Notes: generated by a model from the sequence alone, not told the origin. A DNA stretch of 64,000 bases from Loktanella sp. S4079 (GCF_000967725.1 NZ_JXYE01000002.1:930001-994000), one strand, 5' to 3'. Shown: positions 42,929 through 53,249, counted from the stretch's first letter. Numbers and translations: made by a program.

Positions 42929-43608
42929 GCTGCCCCTGCGATCGGACCATAGTCTACTTGCTGAACCAAAACGGCCACCGCGTCGTCGCCGGGTGCCTGC
43001 GCTGTAATCTTAAGCACACCGTTTCCGTCCCACTCGGCCACGCGATCAAGCGAACGTACAATATTTGTATAGCTGATCGTCCGGCCGGCATTTTCACCGC
43101 GCCGAATATCCACCGTGGCTTCGGGCAAATAGCGGATTAGCTCAACCACATAACTGTTCGCTTCAGTCGACGTTGCTGCGATCTGGATCATATCATCAGA
43201 GCGCGTAAGGCTCACGGTGACCGGGTAGCTACGCTGCCGATGGGATTGGATCAGATCCATGATCTGCATGGGCCGTGAACCGATCACATGATCAACCCCA
43301 CCCACAATCATCTGCGGTGTATAAACAGTGGTGGCACTGGCCGCGCGGGCATAGGCGTGCTGGCGCGCAGTATTCTCGGCGCGGCCGAAAACATCTTTCC
43401 ACCCGATATAGTCCCAATAGTCGACATGCAGCGCGAGCGCGATCACATCATCACGCTGCGCCAAATCATGCAGCATTGCATCAGCGGGCGGACAAGACGA
43501 ACAACCTTGCGACGTGTATAGTTCAACAACAACTGGGTCAGCCTCTGCCAAATTTGGCGCGGTCTGCAACATGCTCAGCACCGCCAGAGTAGATAAAATC
43601 GTACGCAT
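42916..43608 (-). CDS. DUF1223 secreted thioredoxin-fold protein
   Basis: A 230-aa protein with a signal peptide (MRTILSTLAVLSMLQTAPNL, cut near AEA) and the DUF1223 motif VELYTSQGCSSCPPADAML, in which CSSC could be redox active. Later motifs HVDYWDYIGWKDVFG and YTPQMIVGG are also typical. A periplasmic location is likely; the role is unknown. It converges with the acyltransferase gene and is divergent from acnA. Confidence 0.88.
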   Translation of the reverse strand: MRTILSTLAVLSMLQTAPNLAEADPVVVELYTSQGCSSCPPADAMLHDLAQRDDVIALALHVDYWDYIGWKDVFGRAENTARQHAYARAASATTVYTPQMIVGGVDHVIGSRPMQIMDLIQSHRQRSYPVTVSLTRSDDMIQIAATSTEANSYVVELIRYLPEATVDIRRGENAGRTISYTNIVRSLDRVAEWDGNGVLKITAQAPGDDAVAVLVQQVDYGPIAGAAQLR

Positions 43609-43714
43609 CGTTCGTCCTGTTACTAGCTAGAAATTGGTGTAGCCCGGAGAGGCTGTAATGACCAATCAATGAATTGAGAACAGTTTGTTACATATGTTTC
43701 AGGGCAACATACAA

Positions 43715-43738
43715 AATTGTGTACTACGGTATACAATT
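43715..43738. promoter_or_regulatory. Inverted repeat in the acnA promoter region
   Basis: AATTGTGTAC-TACG-GTATACAATT is a 10-bp inverted repeat with one mismatch, about 80 bases upstream of the acnA ATG. It has the form of a GntR- or TetR-type operator; the cognate regulator is unknown and not in the window. Confidence 0.45.
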
Positions 43739-43815
43739 AAATTCTTGAATGCCACTCAGTGAAATGCCACTTAATAATTAGCCTTACACAGCAAATGCCT
43801 TTGAAAGGGATAGCC

Positions 43816-46506
43816 ATGACCATTACCGTCGGCGCAGATACTGCAAACACCCGTAAAACCTTGACCGTAGGCAGCCAATCGGTCGCATATTATTCGATCC
43901 CAGCCGCGCAGGCCGCCGGGCTCGGCGATTTCAGCAAGCTGCCTGCCGCGTTAAAAGTCGTGCTCGAAAATTTGCTGCGTTTCGAGGATGGCGGCTTTTC
44001 GGTCTCGGTCGACGATATTAAGGCTTTTGCCGAATGGGCCGAAAAAGGCGGGAAAAACCCGCGCGAAATCGCCTACCGCCCTGCCCGCGTACTGATGCAA
44101 GATTTCACCGGTGTGCCCGCAGTCGTTGATTTGGCCGCGATGCGCGATGGCATTGTGGCGCTTGGCGGCGATGCCCAGCAGATTAACCCCCTGAATCCTG
44201 TTGATCTGGTCATCGACCACTCGGTTATGATCGATGAATTTGGTAATCCGCGTGCGTTTCAAATGAATGTCGACCGCGAATACGAACGCAATATGGAGCG
44301 GTACCAATTCCTGAAATGGGGCCAAGGCGCATTCAACAATTTCCGTGTTGTTCCGCCGGGCACAGGGATTTGCCATCAGGTGAACCTTGAATACCTCGCA
44401 CAAACCGTTTGGACTGACACAGATCAAAATGGCATCGAAGTCGCCTATCCTGACACGCTCGTTGGGACAGATTCGCACACAACTATGGTCAACGGCCTTG
44501 CCGTACTTGGCTGGGGTGTTGGCGGGATCGAAGCCGAAGCCGCCATGCTTGGCCAACCGGTTTCAATGCTCATCCCCGAGGTTGTCGGTTTTGAGCTGAC
44601 CGGAGAAATGCTCGAAGGCACCACAGGTACGGACCTTGTTCTTAAAGTCGTCGAAATGCTGCGCGAACTCGGCGTGGTCGGCAAATTTGTCGAATTCTTC
44701 GGCGAGGGTCTCGATCGCCTTCCACTTGCCGACCGTGCGACAATCGCAAATATGGCGCCAGAATACGGTGCGACCTGCGGTTTCTTTCCAATCGATAATG
44801 AAACGCTGCGCTACTTGCGCAACACGGGACGCGACGAAGACCGGATCGCCTTGGTCGAAGCATACGCCAAAGAAAACGGCTTCTGGCGCGATGAAAACTA
44901 CGCACCAATCTACACCGACCAATTGCACCTTGATATGGGCACTATTGTCCCCGCCATTTCTGGGCCCAAACGCCCGCAAGACTATGTTGCACTGACAGAT
45001 GCGAAATCTGAATTCGCCAAAGAAATGGCCGAAACATTCAAACGCCCAATGGGCAAAGAGGTTGCGGTCGCGGGTGAAGATTACACCATGGAATCCGGCA
45101 AGGTTGTCATCGCCTCGATCACATCCTGCACGAACACGTCTAACCCATACGTCATGATTGGTGCGGGCCTGGTCGCACGCAAGGCCGCCGCACTTGGGCT
45201 TGATCGCAAACCTTGGGTCAAGACTTCGCTCGCCCCCGGATCGCAGGTGGTCTCGGAATACCTCGAAGCGGCAGGATTGCAGGACGATCTGGACAAGATC
45301 GGCTTCAACCTCGTTGGTTATGGCTGCACGACTTGTATCGGCAACTCTGGCCCGATCCAAAAAGAGCTCTCCGAAGCCATCGCCGAGGGCGATCTGGTCG
45401 CCACATCTGTACTGTCTGGGAACCGCAACTTTGAAGGGCGCATTTCGCCTGACGTCCGAGCCAACTATCTTGCATCGCCGCCATTGGTCGTCGCCTACGC
45501 GCTGGCTGGCACGATGGATATCGACCTAACATCTGAACCTATCGGCCAAGACACCGATGGCAATGATGTTTACCTCAAGGATATCTGGCCAACGTCAGCC
45601 GAGATCAACGAATTGGTCGAGAAAACAGTGACCCGCGAGGCCTTCATCAGCAAATATGCCGATGTCTTTAAGGGTGACGAAAAATGGCAGTCGGTCGAAA
45701 CATCTGACGGCGAAACATATGATTGGCCGCCAAGCTCGACCTATGTGCAAAACCCACCCTATTTCCGCGGCATGTCCAAGGATGCGGGCACAATCGACAA
45801 CGTCGAGAATGCCAAGGTGTTGGCCGTTCTGGGCGACATGGTCACAACCGATCACATCAGCCCTGCTGGGTCTTTCAAAGACACCACCCCTGCTGGTCAG
45901 TACCTGATCGAACGACAGGTGCCTGTGCGCGAATTTAACTCCTACGGGTCTCGTCGTGGTAACCACGAAGTCATGATGCGCGGCACATTCGCCAACATCC
46001 GCATCAAGAACGAAATGCTGGACGGCGTCGAAGGTGGCTACACCAAAGGCCCAGATGGCGCGCAGACTTCGATCTTTGATGCCGCGATGGAATATCAGGA
46101 TACTGGTACACCGCTGGTGATCTTTGCTGGCGAACAATACGGTGCGGGGTCTTCACGTGACTGGGCGGCCAAAGGCACGGCCCTGCTAGGTGTCAAAGCG
46201 GTCATTGCAGAAAGCTTTGAGCGTATCCACCGTTCTAACCTTGTTGGTATGGGCGTTGTTCCATTCGAATTTACCGGTGGCGATACGCGCAAAACACTTG
46301 GCCTGACTGGAGATGAAACCGTCAGCATCAAAGGTCTGGATGCTGTGAAACCGCTGCAGGAAATGACCGCACAGATCACAATGGCAGACGGCAGCACCAA
46401 AGAAATCACAGTCAAATGCCGGATCGATACAGCAGTCGAGATCGAATACGTCGAAAACGGCGGCGTGCTGCACTACGTTCTACGGAACTTGGCAAAAGCG
46501 TCTTAA
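43816..46506 (+). CDS. acnA: Aconitate hydratase A
   Basis: An 896-aa aconitase interconverting citrate and isocitrate in the TCA cycle. The [4Fe-4S] cysteines are in [10 protein letters not shown] and [13 protein letters not shown], and the swivel domain has [18 protein letters not shown] and [13 protein letters not shown]. The start [10 protein letters not shown] is set by AAAGGGATAGCC before the ATG; a longer upstream frame lacks family similarity. It is monocistronic. Confidence 0.96.
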   Translation: MTITVGADTANTRKTLTVGSQSVAYYSIPAAQAAGLGDFSKLPAALKVVLENLLRFEDGGFSVSVDDIKAFAEWAEKGGKNPREIAYRPARVLMQDFTGVPAVVDLAAMRDGIVALGGDAQQINPLNPVDLVIDHSVMIDEFGNPRAFQMNVDREYERNMERYQFLKWGQGAFNNFRVVPPGTGICHQVNLEYLAQTVWTDTDQNGIEVAYPDTLVGTDSHTTMVNGLAVLGWGVGGIEAEAAMLGQPVSMLIPEVVGFELTGEMLEGTTGTDLVLKVVEMLRELGVVGKFVEFFGEGLDRLPLADRATIANMAPEYGATCGFFPIDNETLRYLRNTGRDEDRIALVEAYAKENGFWRDENYAPIYTDQLHLDMGTIVPAISGPKRPQDYVALTDAKSEFAKEMAETFKRPMGKEVAVAGEDYTMESGKVVIASITSCTNTSNPYVMIGAGLVARKAAALGLDRKPWVKTSLAPGSQVVSEYLEAAGLQDDLDKIGFNLVGYGCTTCIGNSGPIQKELSEAIAEGDLVATSVLSGNRNFEGRISPDVRANYLASPPLVVAYALAGTMDIDLTSEPIGQDTDGNDVYLKDIWPTSAEINELVEKTVTREAFISKYADVFKGDEKWQSVETSDGETYDWPPSSTYVQNPPYFRGMSKDAGTIDNVENAKVLAVLGDMVTTDHISPAGSFKDTTPAGQYLIERQVPVREFNSYGSRRGNHEVMMRGTFANIRIKNEMLDGVEGGYTKGPDGAQTSIFDAAMEYQDTGTPLVIFAGEQYGAGSSRDWAAKGTALLGVKAVIAESFERIHRSNLVGMGVVPFEFTGGDTRKTLGLTGDETVSIKGLDAVKPLQEMTAQITMADGSTKEITVKCRIDTAVEIEYVENGGVLHYVLRNLAKAS

Positions 46507-46514
46507 AAACAAAA

Positions 46515-46540
46515 GGGCCTCGGCATAAATGCCGGGGCCC
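46515..46540 (-). terminator. Hairpin after acnA
   Basis: GGGCCTCGGCAT / ATGCCGGGGCCC (12 bp, one T-G wobble) has a very short AA loop. The A-rich stretch on its left gives a T-run only on the minus strand, so it is a canonical terminator for minus-strand transcripts. It also marks the acnA 3' end. The next 120 bases show nothing. Confidence 0.6.
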
Positions 46541-46662
46541 ATTCAATGCCATATTTTCGCGTTTAAGCCCAGATCTACGGAGAAAAACAGCTTTCGTAGC
46601 GGCAGATAGGGTGTCATCAAGCGGCCAAAGAGGTTGCAAAGCTGAAGACTCCTAATGCGCAA

Positions 46663-47373
46663 TCAGGATACGTCTTTCAGCTTATAAAGCTTAGAGCCTG
46701 TAAACCCTGCCTTTTTAAATGCAGCGGCCATTTCGTCAGACATACAAAATTCGGGCCGGCGGAGAGAACGCTCTTTCCACAAGTGGGATGATCCAATCAC
46801 AGATTGGGACATAGCAAGGCCAGAAAAGCACTTTTTATTTGGCATATCAACGTAATAGCTTTTTTGATTACGCGTCCGCCAAGACCCGTCATCACTTTCC
46901 TCCGGCCGAAAACTTTCTAGATAGCATCCTATGCGGATGGTGTAATATAGTTCTGGCCATTCTTCCCCTTTGGGTAACGTGATCCGAACAGGCCAAAAAT
47001 CATGGACCCCAGGATCCAGCGCTTCGATGGCAGTTTTTAGTTCTTCGCTCACGGCGCGATACCCAAGCTGCATCATCGCGCTCAGCCCTTTGGATGGCTT
47101 CTTCACCAAGCGAAATTCTTTAGGTGCTTCATGATCCAACACAGGGCCAGCTAGAGGCAAACCATCCTGCATGTAACCCGTATCTTCCACAAACTTTTTT
47201 GTTACATATCTGGAATAGGTAATATGCCGTCCGCCGCTTTTCTCAAAGGGCTCTTTGTCCGCATCGCTCATTACTTCGTAGTAGTAATGTTTTAGCCCTT
47301 CGTCATAGCCCACATATTCACCGTCAGGCAGATAGCTACCAAAACTCGTTGTTTCATAAATACCCCAGGTCAT
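46663..47373 (-). CDS. Orphan Imm11/DUF1629-like protein
   Basis: A 236-aa soluble protein. The region ALDPGVHDFWPVRITLPKGE, followed by a KSYYVDM segment and HLWKERSLRRPEFCMSDEMA then AFKKAGFTGSKLYKL, follows the pattern of DUF1629 (Imm11-type) immunity proteins linked to polymorphic toxins. No toxin, VgrG or Rhs gene is adjacent. It is monocistronic, with GGAG 5 bases before the ATG. The family call is by eye and moderately sure; the immunity role is inference. Confidence 0.68.
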   Translation of the reverse strand: MTWGIYETTSFGSYLPDGEYVGYDEGLKHYYYEVMSDADKEPFEKSGGRHITYSRYVTKKFVEDTGYMQDGLPLAGPVLDHEAPKEFRLVKKPSKGLSAMMQLGYRAVSEELKTAIEALDPGVHDFWPVRITLPKGEEWPELYYTIRIGCYLESFRPEESDDGSWRTRNQKSYYVDMPNKKCFSGLAMSQSVIGSSHLWKERSLRRPEFCMSDEMAAAFKKAGFTGSKLYKLKDVS

Positions 47374-47544
47374 CCGCTCTCTCCAAACTTCTAGACGCGA
47401 CCAAGTGGGCTGATACGCGCAATTTTCTTAACAATACTTGATAAAACTCTACTTTCAAATACGCCTAAGTTTCTAAAAACATTTCGGTCGCATTGATGAA
47501 ATTGTAATAAAGGTCTGCCCTGTCCGCTTATCTGCCTGTCGGCA

Positions 47545-48081
47545 CTATTCCACCGCCTTCATCAACTCTGGCAGGAACCGTTGCTCATAGTCTGATCCAA
47601 CCAGTGGGCCAACAAAGCGGTACAGTACCGTTCCATCCCCATCCACGATGAATGTCTCGGGCGGTGCGGTGACGCCCCAGTCGATGGCCACCCTGCCCCG
47701 GAGATCGAAACCAGTGGCAAAGAACGGGTCTTCGTAGTCGGTGAGATAGGCAGAGGCCTGATCCTGCGCATCGCGGAAATTGACGCCCGCGATCCGGTAT
47801 CCCTGATCCGCCAATTCAAGCAGTTCGGGATGTTCCGCACGACACGGCGGGCACCAGCTTGCCCAGAAGTTAACCAATGTAATTTCACCGCTGCGCAAAT
47901 CCGCATCAGTGAGCTGTTCCGTCCCGTTCACGGCCTCGACAGGTACGGCCGGGGCTTGCTGTCCAATGAAAGTTGATGGCAGGTCGTCGTTTTTACCTTG
48001 CCACATGCTGTATGCGAAAACGCCAGCCAAGGCCGCGAAAATCGCAGGTGGCAGGATCATCAGGGGCGACATTTTAGCCAT
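47545..48081 (-). CDS. ccmG: Cytochrome c biogenesis thiol:disulfide reductase CcmG/DsbE
   Basis: A 178-aa protein starting MAKMSPLMIL, with an N-terminal membrane anchor (MILPPAIFAALAGVFAYSMW) and a periplasmic thioredoxin fold with the active site ASWCPPCRAEHPELL. It keeps apocytochrome c or CcmH thiols reduced before heme attachment. It is the last gene of the ccm block and overlaps ccmD by 8 bp; upstream in-frame ATGs fall inside ccmD and are rejected. Confidence 0.92.
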   Translation of the reverse strand: MAKMSPLMILPPAIFAALAGVFAYSMWQGKNDDLPSTFIGQQAPAVPVEAVNGTEQLTDADLRSGEITLVNFWASWCPPCRAEHPELLELADQGYRIAGVNFRDAQDQASAYLTDYEDPFFATGFDLRGRVAIDWGVTAPPETFIVDGDGTVLYRFVGPLVGSDYEQRFLPELMKAVE

Positions 48082-48217
48082 TATTTTCAATCCGTTCCAA
48101 ATCGGCCTTTGTGCGTTTGGCGCGCCGCCAACTCGCGAATATGATCGCGGCAAGCAGTGTAAGACTTACGCCGTAAGCGGACAGGACTTCGATTGCGTAT
48201 TTCCCCAAATCAGGCAC
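48074..48217 (-). CDS. ccmD: Heme exporter protein CcmD
   Basis: A 47-aa single-pass membrane protein with a GTG start, reading (M)PDLGKYAIEVLSAYGVSLTL, a membrane helix LTLLAAIIFASW and a basic tail WRRAKRTKADLERIENNG. This is the CcmD pattern, and it lies between ccmC and ccmG. It overlaps ccmC by 8 bp and ccmG by 8 bp. CcmD helps release holo-CcmE from the CcmABC complex. Confidence 0.88.
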   Translation of the reverse strand: MPDLGKYAIEVLSAYGVSLTLLAAIIFASWRRAKRTKADLERIENNG

Positions 48218-48938
48218 GGCGCGCCCTCGCTTCTAGTGCGCGCATCCGGCGAACACGGATTTCAGTGCGTGTGCGCAATAGCACCAACCCGATAAACAAC
48301 AGCCCAAATCCGACGATGCAAATCACAAGCGGCTGCCAAAACACGTTCGAGACGTTTTCCTCTTTGTCCAAGGACAGCGACGCCCCTTGGTGTAACCCTT
48401 GGTTCCAGAAATTCACGGCGTAGCGTGACAAGATCGCAAAGATTGAACCAACCATACATAAGACTGACGTGAGATCGGCAGCCGTATCCGGGTCTTCGAT
48501 GGCTTCCCACAGGGCGATGTAGCCCAAGTAGAACAAAAACAGGATCAGGAATGACGTAAGCCGTGGATCCCAAGCCCAATAGGTGCCCCACATGGGTTGC
48601 CCCCAGATGGCACCCGTAAACAGCGCGATGAGGGTCATTGTCAGCCCGACAGGGGCCGCTGCCCGCGCCGCAAGCGCCGAGACATGGTGCCGCCGGATGA
48701 CCCAAATCAACGAGGCCACCAACATCATAATCCATGCATTAATCGCAAAGAATGCAGCCGGAACATGCAGATAGATGATCTTGACCGTCGATCCCTGACG
48801 GTAGTCATCTGGCGTAAAGAAAAACCCCCAGACCAGCCCCACAATCAGGCACAGCGCGGCCCCTCCGAACACCACTGGCAAAACCGGCGCTGTCCAGGCC
48901 ATGAACTTTTTTGGATTAGCATATTCCCAAATCGACAT
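48210..48938 (-). CDS. ccmC: Heme exporter/lyase subunit CcmC
   Basis: A 242-aa six-helix inner-membrane protein. The tryptophan-rich WWD-type heme-handling motif is WGTYWAWDPRLTSF, flanked by the conserved histidines in IYLHVPAAF and NFWNQGLHQGASL. It loads heme on CcmE. It is downstream of ccmB after a 31-bp gap. Confidence 0.94.
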   Translation of the reverse strand: MSIWEYANPKKFMAWTAPVLPVVFGGAALCLIVGLVWGFFFTPDDYRQGSTVKIIYLHVPAAFFAINAWIMMLVASLIWVIRRHHVSALAARAAAPVGLTMTLIALFTGAIWGQPMWGTYWAWDPRLTSFLILFLFYLGYIALWEAIEDPDTAADLTSVLCMVGSIFAILSRYAVNFWNQGLHQGASLSLDKEENVSNVFWQPLVICIVGFGLLFIGLVLLRTRTEIRVRRMRALEARARRA

Positions 48939-48969
48939 TTCGCTTACCTATCGTTCCGCTGACGCCCGT

Positions 48970-49626
48970 TCAACGCAGATTGATGCGTAAAGTAGCCGCA
49001 GTTGCAAAGGGTAGCACTGCAAAACACCCGGCTGTGATCACTCCTAGCAAAATCAGTGCCCCGCTCGCGTCCAATCCTTGAGCGCCTCTGCGCACTGCCT
49101 CTGCCCCGTAGATGAGTGTCGGCACATAAAGTGGCAGTACAAGCAAAGACAAAAGCAACCCTCCGCGTCTGAGGCCGACCGTCAATGCCGCGCCAAACGT
49201 CCCGATCATCGACAGCGCGGGTGTTCCCAGCAACAGCGACATAAGTAGGTATTTATAAGCCTCTGGCGCCAAGGCCAGCAGAAACCCAAGCGCAGGTGCA
49301 ACAATCGTCAGTGGCAATCCAGTTGTGATCCAATGTGCAATGGCTTTGGCCAATGCGGCACCCTCAAGCGGCAGTGGAGAAGTCGCAAGCAATGCAAGCG
49401 ACCCATCATCGAAATCCAATGCAAAGATGCGATCAAGTGAAAGAAGGGCTGCGAGTAGCGAGGCAATCCAGAATATGCCCGGTGCGATCCGCGATAACAG
49501 CTCAGTTTGAGGGCCGACCCCCAGCGGCACCAGCACGACAACAATCAAAAAGAACGCAAGGCCGAGTCCAAATCCGCCACCTGCCCGCATGGCTAAGCGC
49601 AGGTCGCGCCACAGCAAAGCGATCAC
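48970..49626 (-). CDS. ccmB: Heme exporter permease CcmB
   Basis: A 218-aa protein with six hydrophobic segments, starting MIALLWRDLRLAMRAGGGFG as CcmB proteins do. It pairs with CcmA in the ATP-driven release of holo-CcmE. It overlaps ccmA by 4 bp. Confidence 0.93.
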   Translation of the reverse strand: MIALLWRDLRLAMRAGGGFGLGLAFFLIVVVLVPLGVGPQTELLSRIAPGIFWIASLLAALLSLDRIFALDFDDGSLALLATSPLPLEGAALAKAIAHWITTGLPLTIVAPALGFLLALAPEAYKYLLMSLLLGTPALSMIGTFGAALTVGLRRGGLLLSLLVLPLYVPTLIYGAEAVRRGAQGLDASGALILLGVITAGCFAVLPFATAATLRINLR

Positions 49627-50237
49627 AAGAAGGCCTCATCAGCGGCACCATCTTTGTCAGACGCTACACGAAACGGCGTAAGTTCCAGTTCAGGCGCATC
49701 AATCCCTAAATCAATGTGCGTCGCGATCACAGCGACACCACCAGCGGCAAGATGCGTATTCTGCAACCAATCGGCAAATAGCCTTACCGAAAACCCATCG
49801 AGCGAAACCGTTGGCTCATCAAGGAAAAGCACTTTGCGTCCAACAACGCCCAAACGCGCGAGCCCCAACCGACGCTTTTGTCCGGCAGAAAGCGTTCCAG
49901 CGATACGGTGTTGGAGGTCCGCAAGATCAAACGCCTGCCAAATGCTTTCAGGAATTGGGTTACCGTATACTTCGGCCCAGAACTTGAGGTTCTCTTCGAC
50001 CGTCAGCGCAGTTTTGATACCATCCGCATGGCTGGCGTAGGCTGCTTCATCCTCTGGATGCGTAATCTTGCCCGCCAACGCAGGCTGAAGCCCAGCCAAG
50101 GTGCGCAATAGGGTTGTTTTGCCAATACCGTTGGGCCCACGCAGGATCAGCGCCTGCACCGCAGCCACTTCGAAATTGATACCACTGAGAACCGGTATTC
50201 CCCCGCGTGCACAGGTTACGTCCTGAACTGTCAGCAT
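49623..50237 (-). CDS. ccmA: Cytochrome c biogenesis ATPase CcmA
   Basis: A 204-aa ABC ATPase with Walker A RGPNGIGKTTLLR, signature LSAGQKRRLGLARL and Walker B VLFLDEPTVSLD. The small size is usual for CcmA. Its ATG overlaps the stop of the upstream Mth938-like gene by one base. Confidence 0.94.
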   Translation of the reverse strand: MLTVQDVTCARGGIPVLSGINFEVAAVQALILRGPNGIGKTTLLRTLAGLQPALAGKITHPEDEAAYASHADGIKTALTVEENLKFWAEVYGNPIPESIWQAFDLADLQHRIAGTLSAGQKRRLGLARLGVVGRKVLFLDEPTVSLDGFSVRLFADWLQNTHLAAGGVAVIATHIDLGIDAPELELTPFRVASDKDGAADEAFL

Positions 50238-50590
50238 CAGACCGGGATCAGCGCAATCGCGACGCGGCGCCCTTCGGAAAGAAGAATATTATAAGTCCGA
50301 CAGGCAGCCGGTGATGCCATCGCCTCGACACCGATCCCGGCGTCCTCAAGCGTGGTGCGAAAATCGGCAGGCAGATGCGTGATTTCAGCGCCCGTACCGA
50401 CAAACAAGACATCCAGCGTTTCAGCCTGTTCCAGCAGCGTCGCGGTATCGTCATATCCGCCCCAAGTCACAACGCCTGTCGCAAAAGCTGCAACGGGCCC
50501 TTGGTATTTCTGGCCACCAATACGAAAGAAACCAGCGCCATAGCCGTCGACGGGTGTCGCATCGTTATAGCTGATCTCGTTCAGTCGCAT
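50237..50590 (-). CDS. Mth938-like domain protein (NDUFAF3 family)
   Basis: A 117-aa protein with YGAGFFRIGGQKYQGPV and DVLFVGTGAEITHLP, the DUF498/Mth938 fold that also includes the mitochondrial complex I assembly factor NDUFAF3. The bacterial role is not established. In alphaproteobacteria it often follows secF, as here (9-bp gap), and it is coupled to ccmA. Confidence 0.87.
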   Translation of the reverse strand: MRLNEISYNDATPVDGYGAGFFRIGGQKYQGPVAAFATGVVTWGGYDDTATLLEQAETLDVLFVGTGAEITHLPADFRTTLEDAGIGVEAMASPAACRTYNILLSEGRRVAIALIPV

Positions 50591-50599
50591 CAGGTCCTC

Positions 50600-51568
50600 T
50601 TAGTTGTCGATATGCGCGTAGCGCGTGCCAGCGGCGGGGTCCTTTTTGGACCAATCGCGCTTTACACCCAAAACCAATAGGATCGCGGACGCAACAAAGA
50701 TAGACGAATATGTCCCGATCACGACACCCCAGATCATGGCAAATACAAAACCCCGGATCACATCACCACCCAGCACAAACAGAGAGATCAGCGCGATGAG
50801 CGTGGTCAACGAGGTCATCAACGTCCGGCTAAGCGTTTCATTGATGGACAAGTTCAAGACCTCTTTCAGGTCCTTCTTTTTGTACTTGCGCAGGTTCTCG
50901 CGAACGCGGTCAAAGACAATCACGGTATCGTTGATGGAATAGCCGACAATCGTCAAAAGCGCCGCAATGATTGCCAAATCGAATTTGATTTGCAGCTCCG
51001 AAAAGATACCGATGGTCAACAGCACGTCGTGGACCAATGCCAAGACAGCCCCAACAGCGAACTGCCATTCAAACCGCATCCAGATATAGAGCAAAATCGC
51101 AGCCACCGCCAAAGTAACCGCAAGGATCGCAGTGTTGATCAGTTCGCCAGATACTTTCGGACCAACCGATTCAATTTGTTGGAAAGTGATTGTCGGATCA
51201 ACATCGACAAGCGCAGCTTGGATCGCTTCGATCGTATCCGAGGCAATCCGCTCATCCCCCTCTTGGGCTTGGATGCGGATCATTGCGACATGCTGATTTT
51301 CGGCAAAGCTTGGGTCGTTTACCTCAGTGATGGACACGTCACCCAGTTCCAGCGGCACCAGCGCGTTGCGATATTCACCGATATCAAGCGCGGTTTCAGA
51401 TTGGGTCCGAATGCTCGTCCCACCTTGGAAGTCGATGCCAAATGCCAACCCTTGGATCAGGAACGACCCCAGTGCGACAACCATCATCACCAACGAAATA
51501 CCCAGCCAGATCCGTGCCTTACTGAAGAAATCAACCGAAGTGTTTTCACGTACTAGTTTTAAACGCAT
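50600..51568 (-). CDS. secF: Protein translocase subunit SecF
   Basis: A 322-aa six-helix protein starting MRLKLVRENTSVDFFSK, with GIDFQGGTSI, the periplasmic domain, and the RND-like motif YSINDTVIVFDRVRENL. It works with SecD to pull proteins through SecYEG with the proton motive force. The start at 51568 leaves 1 bp after secD. Confidence 0.95.
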   Translation of the reverse strand: MRLKLVRENTSVDFFSKARIWLGISLVMMVVALGSFLIQGLAFGIDFQGGTSIRTQSETALDIGEYRNALVPLELGDVSITEVNDPSFAENQHVAMIRIQAQEGDERIASDTIEAIQAALVDVDPTITFQQIESVGPKVSGELINTAILAVTLAVAAILLYIWMRFEWQFAVGAVLALVHDVLLTIGIFSELQIKFDLAIIAALLTIVGYSINDTVIVFDRVRENLRKYKKKDLKEVLNLSINETLSRTLMTSLTTLIALISLFVLGGDVIRGFVFAMIWGVVIGTYSSIFVASAILLVLGVKRDWSKKDPAAGTRYAHIDN

Positions 51569-51569
51569 G

Positions 51570-53231
51570 TTACACCTCAATAGTCTTAGGACGCGCACGA
51601 GAGAACCAGATCACAATGAGCGAACGGGTTACGAATATGGCCGTAAAGACCGATGTGATGATCCCAAAGCCCAGTGTCACAGCGAAGCCGCTGACAGGAC
51701 CAGAGCCAAAGACAAACAAGATCACCGCTGTAATGAAGGTGGTGATATTGGCGTCCACGATTGAAGACAGCGCTTTTTCGTAGCCAAGTTCAATGGCTCG
51801 CGCAGCCCCCTTTGCGGTCTTCAACTCTTCGCGGATGCGTTCAAAGATGATGACATTTGCATCGACGGCCATACCAATCGTCAACACGATCCCCGCGATA
51901 CCGGGCAACGTGAGCGTGGCCCCAATCATCGACAGCAAACCAAAGATCAGTCCGACGTTGATGATCAACGCGATATTCGCAAAGATACCAAACAGACCGT
52001 AGCTCAGCACCATAAACACAAGGATCGCGATCCCTGCGACTATGCAAGCGACCTTACCGGCATCAATGCTATCTTGACCAAGTTCAGGACCAACAGTGCG
52101 TTCTTCGAGAACGGTGAGTTCAGCGGGCAAGGCACCAGCACGCAGTAGGATTGCAAGATTGGTTGCTTCTTCGACGGTAAAGTTACCAGTGATGATACCT
52201 GAACCGCCCGGAATGTGGCTTTGGATGCGTGGCGCAGAGATCACTTCATCATCCAGAACAATCGCAAAAGGTGAACCGATGTTTTCCAGCGTGTAATCAC
52301 CAAATTTACGAGCCGCCGAAGTATTGAAGCGGAAGGCAACCGCAGGTGATCCATTCTGGTCGAAATCAAGCTGCGCGTTTTCCAGATCTTCGCCGGTTAC
52401 GACTGCGTTCTTTTCAAGGATGTAATAGAGACCCTCATTTTCGGCATCAGGAGCAAGGATATTTCCTGTACCCGGCGACTGGGATGGATCGCTCGTTGTT
52501 CCCAAAACAGGGTTAAAGTTTAGCTGAGCCGTTGCGCCAATCAAATCAATGACTTCTTGCGCGGAGCCCAAGCCGGGCACTTGGATCAATACGCGGTCAT
52601 TGCCTTGGCGCTGAATTGTGGGCTCACGTGTCCCCGCCTCGTCAATACGTCGGCGTACAATCTCGAGCGTTTGTGCCATCGTGCGGTTGTCCATCGCAAC
52701 CTGCTCCGCTTCGCTCAGCTTTACCGTCAATACAGGACCGTTAATCGATACATCCAGCGTGCTGCCCGAGGCGCCAGTCAGGGAGGTCACCGGACGGCCA
52801 AGACCGCGCACCAATTCCAATGCCCGCGCCGCACCATCGACTTGAGAGATGCGAACACGGAGTTCATCTGCGGGACCATCATCGCGGGTGACAAACCCAA
52901 CGGTGTCACGCTCTGCCGCCAGCGTGTCGCGGACCTCGGGCCAGAGCCCTTCGAGGAATGATGCATGTACCTCTGACAGCTCAACCTCGACCAACAAATG
53001 CGCGCCACCGCGCAAATCAAGCCCCAGATTAACCAATCCAGAGGGCAATGCGCCTGGCCATAGCGCTGCGTCAGCCTCAAGCGTGGCATCAGTTTGCCCG
53101 CTTTCGATGACAGCGACCGCGTCACTATGTGTTTCAACCCGCGTGTAGAACGCATTGGGCATTGCAAACAAAAGGCCAAGAACAACAGTCCCCCAAATCA
53201 GGATCTGCTTTGGCATCGAGATATTCAGCAT
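51570..53231 (-). CDS. secD: Protein translocase subunit SecD
   Basis: A 553-aa protein. One N-terminal helix is followed by a large periplasmic domain (LGLDLRGGAHLLVEV; RRRIDEAGTREPTIQRQG) and five C-terminal membrane helices with GMAVDANVIIFERIREEL. It lies between yajC and secF. Confidence 0.95.
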   Translation of the reverse strand: MLNISMPKQILIWGTVVLGLLFAMPNAFYTRVETHSDAVAVIESGQTDATLEADAALWPGALPSGLVNLGLDLRGGAHLLVEVELSEVHASFLEGLWPEVRDTLAAERDTVGFVTRDDGPADELRVRISQVDGAARALELVRGLGRPVTSLTGASGSTLDVSINGPVLTVKLSEAEQVAMDNRTMAQTLEIVRRRIDEAGTREPTIQRQGNDRVLIQVPGLGSAQEVIDLIGATAQLNFNPVLGTTSDPSQSPGTGNILAPDAENEGLYYILEKNAVVTGEDLENAQLDFDQNGSPAVAFRFNTSAARKFGDYTLENIGSPFAIVLDDEVISAPRIQSHIPGGSGIITGNFTVEEATNLAILLRAGALPAELTVLEERTVGPELGQDSIDAGKVACIVAGIAILVFMVLSYGLFGIFANIALIINVGLIFGLLSMIGATLTLPGIAGIVLTIGMAVDANVIIFERIREELKTAKGAARAIELGYEKALSSIVDANITTFITAVILFVFGSGPVSGFAVTLGFGIITSVFTAIFVTRSLIVIWFSRARPKTIEV

Positions 53232-53249
53232 GACGCGGCCCTTCGGCGG

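Noticed and set aside
44563-45360. Long open frame (265 codons) on the minus strand inside acnA
   Set aside because: Fully antisense to conserved aconitase sequence; its translation shows no domain pattern and is a codon-usage shadow.
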